Assembly (NCBI GenBank): GCA_036380435.1
Contig: DASVES010000525.1
Span: 1-18,990, forward strand
Source: DASQDT01 sp036380435
GTDB lineage: Bacteria; Acidobacteriota; Blastocatellia; Pyrinomonadales; Pyrinomonadaceae
Direction: 5' to 3'
Length of the DNA: 18,990 bases
Shown here: piece by piece, positions 1 through 6,745 of the stretch
How positions within the stretch are numbered: the first letter of the stretch is position 1
How the letters are laid out: each line of letters starts with the position of its first letter
Position numbers and translations under genes: made by a program
Notes under the pieces: model-generated
Databases searched by the model: none
Told to the model about the DNA's origin: nothing
The model's input: only the letters and a program-made list of their open reading frames with translations

Positions 1-1
1 G

Positions 2-1360
2 GGCCGCATGGTGCGAACGCCGCTGGCGCGGCGCATCCCCGGCAGCGACAGGCTCAACTCCGTGGATTGCCTGCTGCCGAAGTTCGACAAGGCAACGGTC
101 GAGGCCGTCGTCAAGGCGCTGCGCGAAGGCAGCGGCGACACGCCGCCGACGGGACGCGTTTTGATTAACCCGAAGGAGATGAAACCCAACCCGGCCGTAC
201 CGGACACGGTGTGGGAGAAGTTCGTCTCGCTGCCTTCTCAGACCCGGCCGCAACGTGGCGCGAAGCCGGCGATCCGCCTTACGGCACTGGCGCACGAGCT
301 GGCGTCGGACGGGCTGCTGCCCGGAGCGGGCGGCAAGGCGCACGCGGCGCTGCATAAGGTACTGGACGATTTCATCGCCGCGCGGGAGCAGGCGTTTGCC
401 GAGAAACGCGCGGCGGTGATGACCGTCGAGGGCCGCACCATCATTGCCGACCTCAAAACCGGCGAGACGAAGGACGGCCAGTTCCAAGCCGACGCGGATG
501 ACGCCGTCGTCGGCGACGCGTACCGCCGCACGGCGCGCATCCTCAGCCCCGACATTGCCCGCACTTACACGATGGAACGGGCGAAGCGGAAACCGGAGGC
601 GGAGGACGATCTTGACGACGCGCTGATCGAGGCCCGCGAGGACGTGGCCGCGCTGCACCTCTTGGAGAACCTGCAAATCCAGTTCGACGCCGAGGCGAAA
701 AAACTTTCGGACGCGTGGTTTGTCCAGTACCGGAAGCAGATCAAGGAACTACCAGATGACCGGCAAGAGGCGTACCGGCAGATCGTCGCGCTCAGCGCCG
801 AGCCGCAGGACGTGGATTTAGCCCGGCCCGTGTCGCGCTTCGAGCCGACGAAGGCACGCGAGGCGGATGGTTCGGAAACGGATATTCCGACCTACAAGCA
901 GCATCTGTTGTGCGACGAAGAGGGCTTCTATCCCGCCGAGTTGCGCGATTGGGAAAGGCAGGTTCTGTCGGCAGAGCTGAAGCGAAACGGCTTTCGGTTC
1001 TGGTATCGCAATCCCAACCGCCCGAGCCAAGATTCGCTAGGTATAGCATACATCGAGGGCGACGACACGAAGGTCATCAGGCCGGACTTCATCTTCTTCG
1101 CGGAAGACGATGGCGAGATCGTGGCGGACATCGTTGATCCGCACGGCTTCTACTTGGCCGATGCGTTGCCGAAACTGAAAGGCTTAGCACGCCACGCCGA
1201 AACGCATGGGCACATATACCGCCGCATTGAAGCCGTTGCGAAAGCGGGGAACAAACTACGCATGTTGGATTTGACACGCGCCGATGTCCGCCAAGCGGTG
1301 ATGGGAGCAGCGAGCGCGGAAGCGGTTTACAGAAGCGCGGTGGCCGGTGACTACACGTGA
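2..1360 (+). CDS. C-terminal part of a type III restriction-like (Res) superfamily 2 helicase, 5' truncated by window edge
   Basis: The reading frame is open to the window edge, so the ATG at 8 is probably internal. The first residues (GRMVRTPLARRI) look like helicase motif VI of type III restriction Res-type proteins, with the conserved arginines expected of the ATPase site. The visible 452 residues are therefore the end of RecA domain 2 plus a long C-terminal region. Near the end is RPDFIFF followed by EIVADIVDPHG, the position where a PD-(D/E)xK nuclease core would lie, but the usual D/E-x-K triplet is not intact. A lysine-bearing segment (LPKLKGLA) follows a few residues later. Likely role: ATP-driven DNA translocation, possibly with cleavage, in a restriction or other defence system. 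The N-terminal ATPase motifs and any partner methyltransferase would lie upstream of the window. The helicase assignment is fairly sure; nuclease activity is inference. Confidence 0.7.
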   Translation, partial: GRMVRTPLARRIPGSDRLNSVDCLLPKFDKATVEAVVKALREGSGDTPPTGRVLINPKEMKPNPAVPDTVWEKFVSLPSQTRPQRGAKPAIRLTALAHELASDGLLPGAGGKAHAALHKVLDDFIAAREQAFAEKRAAVMTVEGRTIIADLKTGETKDGQFQADADDAVVGDAYRRTARILSPDIARTYTMERAKRKPEAEDDLDDALIEAREDVAALHLLENLQIQFDAEAKKLSDAWFVQYRKQIKELPDDRQEAYRQIVALSAEPQDVDLARPVSRFEPTKAREADGSETDIPTYKQHLLCDEEGFYPAELRDWERQVLSAELKRNGFRFWYRNPNRPSQDSLGIAYIEGDDTKVIRPDFIFFAEDDGEIVADIVDPHGFYLADALPKLKGLARHAETHGHIYRRIEAVAKAGNKLRMLDLTRADVRQAVMGAASAEAVYRSAVAGDYT

Positions 1361-1514
1361 CCTGCTTCTGCCGGAGGCGCGGCTGGAAAACCTCAGTGAC
1401 GAATTTTTAGAACGCGTGTCGGCCCTGATATGTAGCAAGATGGTTTGGCTCGGTGGCGGGAGGCCTGACAACGGCCTGCACCCGACCGCGGGCGTGAGCA
1501 GGGGGGGCGGCTGA
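1347..1514 (+). CDS. possible small ORF, 55 aa, overlapping the helicase 3' end
   Basis: A GTG at 1347 opens a 55-codon frame that overlaps the last codons of the helicase gene by 14 bases and ends at TGA 1512-1514. Its first half (LLLPEARLENLSDEFLERVS) reads like ordinary amphipathic protein; the second half is glycine-rich and low in information. No Shine-Dalgarno sequence precedes the GTG, so it would need translational coupling to the helicase stop. It could equally be the decayed remnant of a longer gene, because the downstream DNA has no other convincing frame before the leftward SWIM gene. I do not recognise a family. Confidence 0.3.
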   Translation: MTTRDLLLPEARLENLSDEFLERVSALICSKMVWLGGGRPDNGLHPTAGVSRGGG

Positions 1515-1528
1515 CGCGCCCGTCCCCT

Positions 1529-1840
1529 TTACCGGATGCGCGTCGAGCGGCCCATCGCCCGCGAGTCCATCCGGGCGAGCGCGACGTGTACGACCGCAGC
1601 GGCGAATAAGTGCTTGCACGGCACCGGCACGGCATCGCCGCGCTCGGGGCGGCCCGCGAGACAGTCGCAATTCCCGAACGGCTTTCCGTTGATCGAGAGG
1701 AAGCGGACGCGATAGCTTGTGCCCTTCGATTGATTCGCCACCGTGTACTCGCACTCGGCGACGGGGCGAACCATCATGCGCTCTTGCCGCGCTCTCTGCT
1801 CTGCCCGTCGAAACTGTTTGCGGCCCATTATCTGAATCAC
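1529..1840 (-). CDS. small SWIM-type zinc-finger protein (103 aa)
   Basis: The protein carries C58-x-C60 and C75-x-H77, the CxCx(n)CxH signature of the SWIM zinc finger, with the hydrophobic helix (HLFAAAVVHVALA) that usually follows. The N-terminal 25 residues are strongly basic (RKQFRRAEQRARQE), suggesting nucleic-acid contact. SWIM fingers are known for DNA or protein binding in transposases, helicases and bacterial accessory proteins. The GTG start at 1840 is chosen because GAGGAG lies 8 bases upstream (1851-1856), whereas the in-frame ATG at 1828 is too far from it. The gene follows the 91-residue gene by 32 bp on the same strand, so the two probably share one transcript. Its exact role in the accessory block is unknown. 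Confidence 0.65.
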   Translation of the reverse strand: MIQIMGRKQFRRAEQRARQERMMVRPVAECEYTVANQSKGTSYRVRFLSINGKPFGNCDCLAGRPERGDAVPVPCKHLFAAAVVHVALARMDSRAMGRSTRIR

Positions 1841-1872
1841 GGTTTTATCTCCTCGCAGGGTTTGGGGTCTGG

Positions 1873-2148
1873 TCAGATGACGAAGGCGCCGACGCGCTCG
1901 CGGCCGAAGGTTGCGGAGCCGACTAGCACCGGGCCGCCCTCGGGCGGGGCCGGGTAGTCAAATTCCGCGTCGGGGTCGCTCGCGGGTTCAAGCGAAAGGC
2001 TGTGCTCGAAAAGGGCTTGGAGCGCGCTCTCGGCGGCCATCTGGATAAGCTGCGCGCTTTCGACGCCGCCCGTAGTGGCCTGCGTGAGAATGAATCTGAG
2101 TTCCGTCTGGACTAGGTTAAGGTTGGCGTCGTTGTTGTTCGTCATCAT
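1873..2148 (-). CDS. small acidic hypothetical protein (91 aa)
   Basis: I do not recognise this protein. Residues 10-52 look like two amphipathic helices (LVQTELRFILTQA, SAQLIQMAAESALQALFEH), followed by an acidic, proline-rich linker (PASDPDAEFDYPAPPEGG) and a short beta-like end. There is no signal peptide or membrane segment. The start is ATG 2148, the first of two adjacent ATGs. No Shine-Dalgarno sequence precedes it, but a TTGACA-17-TAATAT promoter places transcription initiation at about the same base, so the message is probably leaderless. It is the first gene of a leftward unit with the SWIM-finger gene and is divergent from the excisionase-like regulator. It may be an element accessory protein; no function is claimed. 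Confidence 0.6.
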   Translation of the reverse strand: MMTNNNDANLNLVQTELRFILTQATTGGVESAQLIQMAAESALQALFEHSLSLEPASDPDAEFDYPAPPEGGPVLVGSATFGRERVGAFVI

Positions 2149-2154
2149 GTAAAG

Positions 2155-2183
2155 ATATTAACTCATGGGTAACTATCTGTCAA
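2155..2183 (-). promoter_or_regulatory. sigma-70-type promoter of the leftward unit, predicted leaderless
   Basis: On the minus strand TTGACA (2183-2178) is followed by a 17-bp spacer and TAATAT (2160-2155). The -35 box matches consensus exactly and spacing is ideal. Only six bases separate the -10 box from the ATG at 2148, so the predicted transcription start falls at the start codon. One copy of the operator-like repeat overlaps the -10 box. Confidence 0.65.
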
Positions 2184-2215
2184 GCTAATAATTCACTATT
2201 GCGATAATAACTCAC
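2156..2215. promoter_or_regulatory. three operator-like direct repeats in the divergent promoter region
   Basis: Three similar 11-mers read on the plus strand: TATTAACTCAT (2156-2166), TAATAATTCAC (2186-2196) and TAATAACTCAC (2205-2215). The second and third are 19 bp apart, close to two helical turns; the first is 30 bp from the second. The first covers the leftward -10 box and the third follows directly after the rightward -35 box. That placement fits a repressor acting on both promoters, plausibly the excisionase-like product of the rightward gene. The binding protein is inferred. Confidence 0.45.
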
Positions 2216-2227
2216 CTGTGTTTTAAT
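2199..2227 (+). promoter_or_regulatory. sigma-70-type promoter of the excisionase-like gene, predicted leaderless
   Basis: TTGCGA (2199-2204), a 17-bp spacer and TTTAAT (2222-2227) form a reasonable promoter. The ATG at 2236 lies eight bases after the -10 box, so transcription should start at or within a base or two of the codon. There is no Shine-Dalgarno sequence, consistent with a leaderless message. Confidence 0.5.
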
Positions 2228-2235
2228 GTGGCGCT

Positions 2236-2484
2236 ATGGAAAAGAGGCTCTACACCACAAGTGAGGCCGCGGCGCTCTTAGACGTGACGCCGGCCCGCGT
2301 GCGGCAGATGGTCGCGCGGGGCGAGATCGCTTTCGAGAGGATAGGGCGCGACAACTTCGTGACGGCCGAGGCAATCACTGAGGCTCAGAAGCGGAAGACG
2401 AAGCCCGGCCCGACCCCGAAGCCGAAGGCCGAGGGGGCAACGAAGCCACGGGCACGCAAGTCTTCCCGGACTGTGCGCTCCTAG
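2236..2484 (+). CDS. excisionase/MerR-like helix-turn-helix protein (82 aa)
   Basis: Residues 4-50 match the HTH_17/excisionase pattern: YTTSEAAALLDVTPARVRQM forms the helix-turn-helix and GEIAFERIGRDNFVT the wing, then AEAITEA. The C-terminal 30 residues are a basic lysine/proline/arginine tail (KRKTKPGPTPKPK, KPRARKSS) like an AT-hook or other non-specific DNA-binding extension. Proteins of this family act as recombination directionality factors or as small transcription regulators of mobile elements. The start ATG 2236 lies at the predicted transcription start and has no ribosome-binding site. Position between a divergent accessory operon and a tRNA gene fits an integrated element, but no integrase gene is present in the window. 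Family call is good; excisionase versus regulator cannot be told apart here. Confidence 0.7.
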   Translation: MEKRLYTTSEAAALLDVTPARVRQMVARGEIAFERIGRDNFVTAEAITEAQKRKTKPGPTPKPKAEGATKPRARKSSRTVRS

Positions 2485-2593
2485 TGTCTACGTAGAAGGG
2501 CACGCAAGCCGCGCGGGTAGGCTAAGAAGTAAGGCGCGTGGGGTAAGTGCCCGAAGGTGTTTGTGAGTGGTTTTGTGTGTGAATGTGTGTGTA
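2485..2593. other. short non-coding stretch between accessory block and tRNA terminator
   Basis: No convincing gene is present. It contains a perfect 10-bp palindrome TCTACGTAGA (2487-2496) directly after the stop of the excisionase-like gene. An 11-bp direct repeat GGGCACGCAAG occurs at 2450-2460 (inside the gene) and again at 2498-2508. A T/G-rich run follows at about 2560-2592. The palindrome or the repeat could be a recombinase or accessory-factor site, but nothing shows this directly. Confidence 0.35.
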
Positions 2594-2623
2594 AAAGAAA
2601 AACGGCCACCGCACGATGGCCGT
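2594..2623 (-). terminator. rho-independent terminator of tRNA-Pro
   Basis: Read leftward, ACGGCCA and TGGCCGT arms (plus-strand 2602-2608 and 2617-2623) form a 7-bp GC-rich stem with an 8-base loop, followed by TTTTTCTTTT. It lies 19 bases beyond the tRNA 3' end, in the right direction to end the tRNA transcript. Confidence 0.7.
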
Positions 2624-2642
2624 AAATCCTTGAAACTAAAAA

Positions 2643-2716
<74 letters not shown>

Positions 2717-2758
2717 CCGTCATCGACCGAATAAAAACTCGGAACACAAACGCGGTTC

Positions 2759-2788
2759 ATTCTATCGGCCGTATCTCCAAAGGGTCAA
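2759..2788 (-). promoter_or_regulatory. promoter of tRNA-Pro, overlapping the rdgB stop codon
   Basis: Leftward TTGACC (2788-2783), an 18-bp spacer and TAGAAT (2764-2759) predict a start near 2752, about 35 bases ahead of the mature tRNA 5' end. The -35 box overlaps the TGA stop of rdgB, so the tRNA has its own promoter although it may also receive rdgB read-through. Confidence 0.6.
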
Positions 2789-3396
2789 GTTGTACATCCC
2801 GATAGTTCCGCGAGGAATGATCGCACGGCGCGGAGGGCGACGGCCCGGTGGCTGATGCGGTCTTTAACATCAGACGGCAGTTCGCCGAAGCTTCGACTGT
2901 AGCCGTCCGGGATGAAAATGGGATCGTAGCCGAAGCCGCCATCTCCCCGCGGCTCATGCCCGATGCGGCCCTCACAAGTCCCGCCGAACAATTTGAGAGA
3001 ATCGTCCGCCGGCCGGTAGAGGGCGAGCACGCAGACGAAACGCGCGCGGCGTCCGGCGTCATGCGCGGCGTGCAATTCGGAGAGTAAGAGTGTGTTGCGT
3101 TCGGCGTCGGTCGCGCGCGGGCCTGCGTAACGGGCGGAGCGGACGCCGGGGGCGCCGCCCAGCGCATCGACCTGAAGGCCGGAGTCGTCGGCGAGAGTAG
3201 ACAGGCCGGTCAGGCCGGCGTAAACGCGGGCTTTAATTGTCGCATTCTCCTCAAACGTTTCGCCGGATTCCTCAACCTCACCCACGTCAGGGAAATCGGA
3301 CAAACCCCTCATAATTACTGACATATCGCCCAGAAGTCGTGAAAATTCGAGCACCTTGCCGGCGTTGCGCGTGGCGATGAGTAATTCTTCCGGCAT
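2785..3396 (-). CDS. rdgB: XTP/dITP diphosphatase (RdgB/HAM1 family)
   Basis: This 203-residue protein has the full RdgB/Ham1 signature: N-terminal TRNAGKVLEF (substrate phosphate loop, residues 9-18), E-rich helix with FEENATIKA, catalytic DDSGLQVDALGGAPG (residues 70-84, with D70/D71 as catalytic acid region), GFGYDPIF (154-161) and SHRA (182-185). Length is typical. The enzyme hydrolyses non-canonical purine nucleotides (XTP, ITP, dITP) to monophosphate and pyrophosphate in the cytoplasm, keeping deaminated bases out of DNA and RNA. The ATG at 3396 is the natural start before the ELLIATRN strand, though no strong Shine-Dalgarno sequence is visible. It precedes tRNA-Pro on the same strand and diverges from the 457-residue gene. 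Confidence 0.95.
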   Translation of the reverse strand: MPEELLIATRNAGKVLEFSRLLGDMSVIMRGLSDFPDVGEVEESGETFEENATIKARVYAGLTGLSTLADDSGLQVDALGGAPGVRSARYAGPRATDAERNTLLLSELHAAHDAGRRARFVCVLALYRPADDSLKLFGGTCEGRIGHEPRGDGGFGYDPIFIPDGYSRSFGELPSDVKDRISHRAVALRAVRSFLAELSGCTT

Positions 3397-3466
3397 CGAG
3401 TGATTCTTACCGCGTCGGTTCTGGCCGGCGCCAGCGCGGGCGTAACCGCGAGTCGAAAAAAGATTC

Positions 3467-3496
3467 TTTACCCGCCCGCGGGTTTCGTGCTAACAA
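3467..3496 (+). promoter_or_regulatory. weak candidate promoter for the 457-aa gene
   Basis: TTTACC (3467-3472), an 18-bp spacer and TAACAA (3491-3496) are a marginal match. It is the best candidate I see in the 160-bp gap between the divergent rdgB and 457-residue genes, which otherwise holds no recognisable element. Confidence 0.25.
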
Positions 3497-3556
3497 TCAT
3501 AAAAGGCGCGGCAGACTCCCCTGCTGTCGCGAAGGATTTCAAAGAGAGAAAAATAT

Positions 3557-4930
3557 TTGGTAACGAGCGCAGAGATTATAGAGCAGAGTGTGCCCGAAGG
3601 GGTACGCGGAGACCTGTCGGCATTCACGAAGCAGGTCGAGAGGGAAGTTGAATCGGCCGGGCCGACCGGGCTTCCGTGGGAATTATGCGTGCATTTGCGC
3701 GCCCTTGGAAGTTATCTGAGGATTTCCAATCACCCCTTCTCGGAGACCGAGCGCACGAGCCTTCCGAAGCGCAGCTTTACCGCTGAGACGCGCATCGCCC
3801 GCGACCTGATGCTTCGCTGCACGGAGACGTTGAAGTCTTCCTCCTTTGCCTTCTCCTTCTCGCCCCTCCCGGCTGACGCGGGGCAACAGGAGGGCGAGCC
3901 GAGTCTGCCGCGCGAGTCGGTCCCAAATCCAGACGGCGACCGCTTCGCCTACGCGGCCTCAATCCTGGAAGACCTCTACGCGCTCTACGACTGCGTGGTG
4001 GAAACAGAAAACGTCAGCTTCGAGTCGTGGCTGGGTCTCGCGGGGCTGGGGGCGCGTCAGCTCGCGTTGACGGGATACGAGCACCTCGTTGAGGAGACCT
4101 CGGAGCGGCGGGGGCGGTCGTCAGTATCGCCGGAGTTGTGCGCGCTCGCGTCGCAAATCTCGCCCGACTCGCTCTCGGCCGACGTGAGCGCGATCCTCAC
4201 GCAACTTTACGGGATGCTCGATCTGCTGGGATTCGTAGAGTCGTCGCTGGCGGCGGACGAGCCGCTAAAGGGAACGCTCCCTGTCTTCACGTTGTTGCGC
4301 GAGGAATCGCGCGCCCTGCTCGACCTCATCGTCGAGCGCACCCTGCGGATAGAGGGACTCGACCCGGCCGTTCACGAGTATCTCGACGGGGTCGCCTACG
4401 CCATCAGGATGGAACTGAGGAAGGCTTTTGAACACGAGTTGGTGGGGCTGTCATCACAGCGTTCCGCGCCGCTTGTCTTCGGCAAGGTGGAGAACGCGCA
4501 CGGGCTTCTGCGCGACTGCTTCCAGCAGTCCGTCATCGGCGTTGCGCGGGCGTTCGACGCGCAGCTCGACGGGTCGGGCCTCTTCAACAATTTCCGCACG
4601 AAGCTCGAACAGTCGCTCCTGCTGAGGCAGGAGTTGTGGGAAGTGCTCGCGGCCGTGCGGCGCGCGGATCAAGAGCAGGAGCCGGCCGCGCTGCGAAACC
4701 TGATGCTGCGGCTGTCACACTTCCGCGAGGGCAGCCTGCGCTTCCTGATGTACAAGGACTGGGAAGCTCTGGAGAGGTTCGTCGCGGAGGCGACCGCGGC
4801 GAAATCCTCGGCCGACCTTCAGCCCGTGCTCCACCGCTTCCACGCCTTTCTCGAAACCCTTTTCGGACAGGTCAACATGCGCGCCGTCCTCGCCGATCAC
4901 CCTTTCGACCCCGACACATCGCAGGACTGA
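3557..4930 (+). CDS. hypothetical helical protein (457 aa)
   Basis: I do not recognise this family. The protein looks soluble and almost entirely alpha-helical, with many leucine-rich amphipathic segments (for example LTQLYGMLDLLGFVESSLA and LRNLMLRLSHFREGSLRFL), no signal peptide and no membrane helix. Residues about 98-128 (SFSPLPADAGQQEGEPSLPR) look like a disordered linker separating a small N-terminal helical domain from a large C-terminal one. The start is TTG 3557 with GAGAG about 8 bases upstream; an in-frame GTG about ten codons later is an alternative. It stands alone, divergent from rdgB and convergent with the 585-residue gene, so context gives no function. The codon usage matches its neighbours and the frame is intact over 1.37 kb, so it is clearly a real gene. 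Confidence 0.8.
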   Translation: MVTSAEIIEQSVPEGVRGDLSAFTKQVEREVESAGPTGLPWELCVHLRALGSYLRISNHPFSETERTSLPKRSFTAETRIARDLMLRCTETLKSSSFAFSFSPLPADAGQQEGEPSLPRESVPNPDGDRFAYAASILEDLYALYDCVVETENVSFESWLGLAGLGARQLALTGYEHLVEETSERRGRSSVSPELCALASQISPDSLSADVSAILTQLYGMLDLLGFVESSLAADEPLKGTLPVFTLLREESRALLDLIVERTLRIEGLDPAVHEYLDGVAYAIRMELRKAFEHELVGLSSQRSAPLVFGKVENAHGLLRDCFQQSVIGVARAFDAQLDGSGLFNNFRTKLEQSLLLRQELWEVLAAVRRADQEQEPAALRNLMLRLSHFREGSLRFLMYKDWEALERFVAEATAAKSSADLQPVLHRFHAFLETLFGQVNMRAVLADHPFDPDTSQD

Positions 4931-4987
4931 AACCCCGCCGCTGTCCCGAACCGACACGCGCCGGGACGCGCGCAACCGTCTACACAT

Positions 4988-6745
4988 TCAGGGCGCGCCC
5001 GCCTGCGTGTCTGAAGTGTCGGCCGGCGGCGCAAACCGGGCGACGATTGAGCCAAACAGCCCGAACGCGGAGCGCGTGCGCTTCTCGACACCTTCCTCCG
5101 TCACCCTCGTCTCGCTCACACTGTAAGGAAGACTGCGGAGCGTTTGGTTCAACTTCTCCGCGTCAATGCTCTCTGTTTGGCGACGCCGCCGAAACACACT
5201 TACGAACGTGCGGGCGTCGGATTCATCAGAAGCGAAAGTGAGGACGTGAGGGGCTGGCCCGGCCGTGTCCTGCGGCGACTTGAAGCGTTCCGAGCCGGCC
5301 AGCGACCGGCGCTCCGCGCGCGCCGAGATACAGCGGCGCACGTCTTCCTCCTGTCCCATCATCAGGTAGTCGCCAAGAAAAACCGCGGCCCCGCGCTCAG
5401 GTTCCGTGGAGACCCACATCTCGTCAGCGCCGACGGTCGTCGCCTGCGCCCCTGCGCCCAGATGTTTACGCACCTGTTCGAGTAGTTCGGTCTTGTCCCT
5501 GATGCCGACTATCAAGACCTTGCTGTGGCTCGTCTCGTCCAGACGCGCCGTGATGACTTCCGACCTCGTCGCGCGTAAGAACTCCCGCGGCGACTCGACC
5601 CCGTAGGGCTGCAACATGGATTCGAGGGCGAGCGTCACCATCGGGGCCTGCAAGGAATCGACTTGAGTCGAGAGGCTCGCGTTCAAGGCGAGCCATGCCG
5701 CCTCGGGGTCGCGGTAAGTGTAATAGGAAACCTGATGCATGTCGGCGGGAAGAAGCTCGGCGGCTGCGGCAGATTGGCTCTCGGTGGAGGGGAGTGCGTT
5801 CGAGAGGCGGCGGGCGAGGCCGTCGGGTAGGAGCAACAGGTATCGGTCGATAAGAGCGCCGCCCTCGACGTGGGTGCTCCACGCGGCCGCGCCGACAACC
5901 CTGTGCGCGAGCTTCGGCAAGTGGCTCGCGAGCAGACTCTGCACGCGCGGCTCGTCGGAAGCCTGACCGACGAAGAGCGGCGCCGCCGCTTCGACGACTT
6001 TCGCCGCGCTGCCCGACGGGGCATAGCCGAAGGCGAGCGTGCCCTCGCCGCCGAGACGGGAGCGCAGCTCGCGCAAACGCGGGTCGCCGGCCAGAGACGG
6101 CCGCTCGCCCCTCTGCACGGACAGGCACGCCTGAACTGTCGCCTCGTCGTTCCCGATCACCGCCACGGTTCCCAGGACCGCGGCCACCACACGCCTGCGC
6201 CCGTCCTCCGGCGCGGCCCACGTGTAGAAGAATGCCCCGCCTTCCTCCTTTCGCGCCGGCTCCGAGGCGCCGAGCGAACGTCGTGCGAACCTGCCGACCG
6301 CATTCTCCACCGCGGCCCGCACCCGCGCGCCGCTCGTGTGCGTCTCGATGACCACGGCGCCACGCGGCGAAATCTTCAGCGTCGCGTCCGGGTACTCACC
6401 GGCGCTAAACCCCAGAATGCAAACCGCCACCTGCGCGCGCGCGACGATGACCGTCTCGTGTGAGCCGAGGCCCGTCCATTCTGCCACGTGTGACAGCCAG
6501 CCGTACTGGTCGGCCCCGGAGCCGACGCCGGCCGCCACTGCTACCTCCTTCCACGCCTGCGTCGCGACGATGCCCTTCACAACTTCGGGGATGCTGTTGG
6601 ATTCGAGATAGACCAGCGCGTCGGCCGGAACGTACTCCGCCATGTCTACCTGCTCCGGACGGTTCCACCAGAGCCAGAGAACGGCGAGGAAGAGAACCGC
6701 CGAGGCGACGAGAATGATTTTCCACACGCGCGACATGTGCCTCAC
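4988..6745 (-). CDS. membrane-anchored hypothetical protein (585 aa), DUF3352-like
   Basis: The N-terminus has one membrane helix (VWKIILVASAVLFLAVLWLW, about residues 7-26) with basic residues before it and no clear cleavage site, so the rest is expected outside the cytoplasmic membrane as an anchored domain. The start of the soluble part (MAEYVPADALVYLES) resembles DUF3352-type proteins, in which an extracytoplasmic domain begins with 'P.da..yl'. Repeated strand-helix patterns with GDYLMMGQEEDVRRC near the C-terminus look like a second copy of the module seen at TVAVIGNDEATVQAC, which suggests internal duplication. Function is unknown. The GTG at 6745 gives the longest frame; ATG 6736, three codons in, has GAGG just upstream and is equally possible. 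It is convergent with the 457-residue gene (57-bp gap). Confidence 0.75.
   Translation of the reverse strand: MRHMSRVWKIILVASAVLFLAVLWLWWNRPEQVDMAEYVPADALVYLESNSIPEVVKGIVATQAWKEVAVAAGVGSGADQYGWLSHVAEWTGLGSHETVIVARAQVAVCILGFSAGEYPDATLKISPRGAVVIETHTSGARVRAAVENAVGRFARRSLGASEPARKEEGGAFFYTWAAPEDGRRRVVAAVLGTVAVIGNDEATVQACLSVQRGERPSLAGDPRLRELRSRLGGEGTLAFGYAPSGSAAKVVEAAAPLFVGQASDEPRVQSLLASHLPKLAHRVVGAAAWSTHVEGGALIDRYLLLLPDGLARRLSNALPSTESQSAAAAELLPADMHQVSYYTYRDPEAAWLALNASLSTQVDSLQAPMVTLALESMLQPYGVESPREFLRATRSEVITARLDETSHSKVLIVGIRDKTELLEQVRKHLGAGAQATTVGADEMWVSTEPERGAAVFLGDYLMMGQEEDVRRCISARAERRSLAGSERFKSPQDTAGPAPHVLTFASDESDARTFVSVFRRRRQTESIDAEKLNQTLRSLPYSVSETRVTEEGVEKRTRSAFGLFGSIVARFAPPADTSDTQAGAP

Noticed and set aside
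4636..5241. 201-codon plus-strand frame spanning the convergent gene ends
   Set aside because: Arginine/alanine/proline-rich out-of-frame reading of two well-supported genes.
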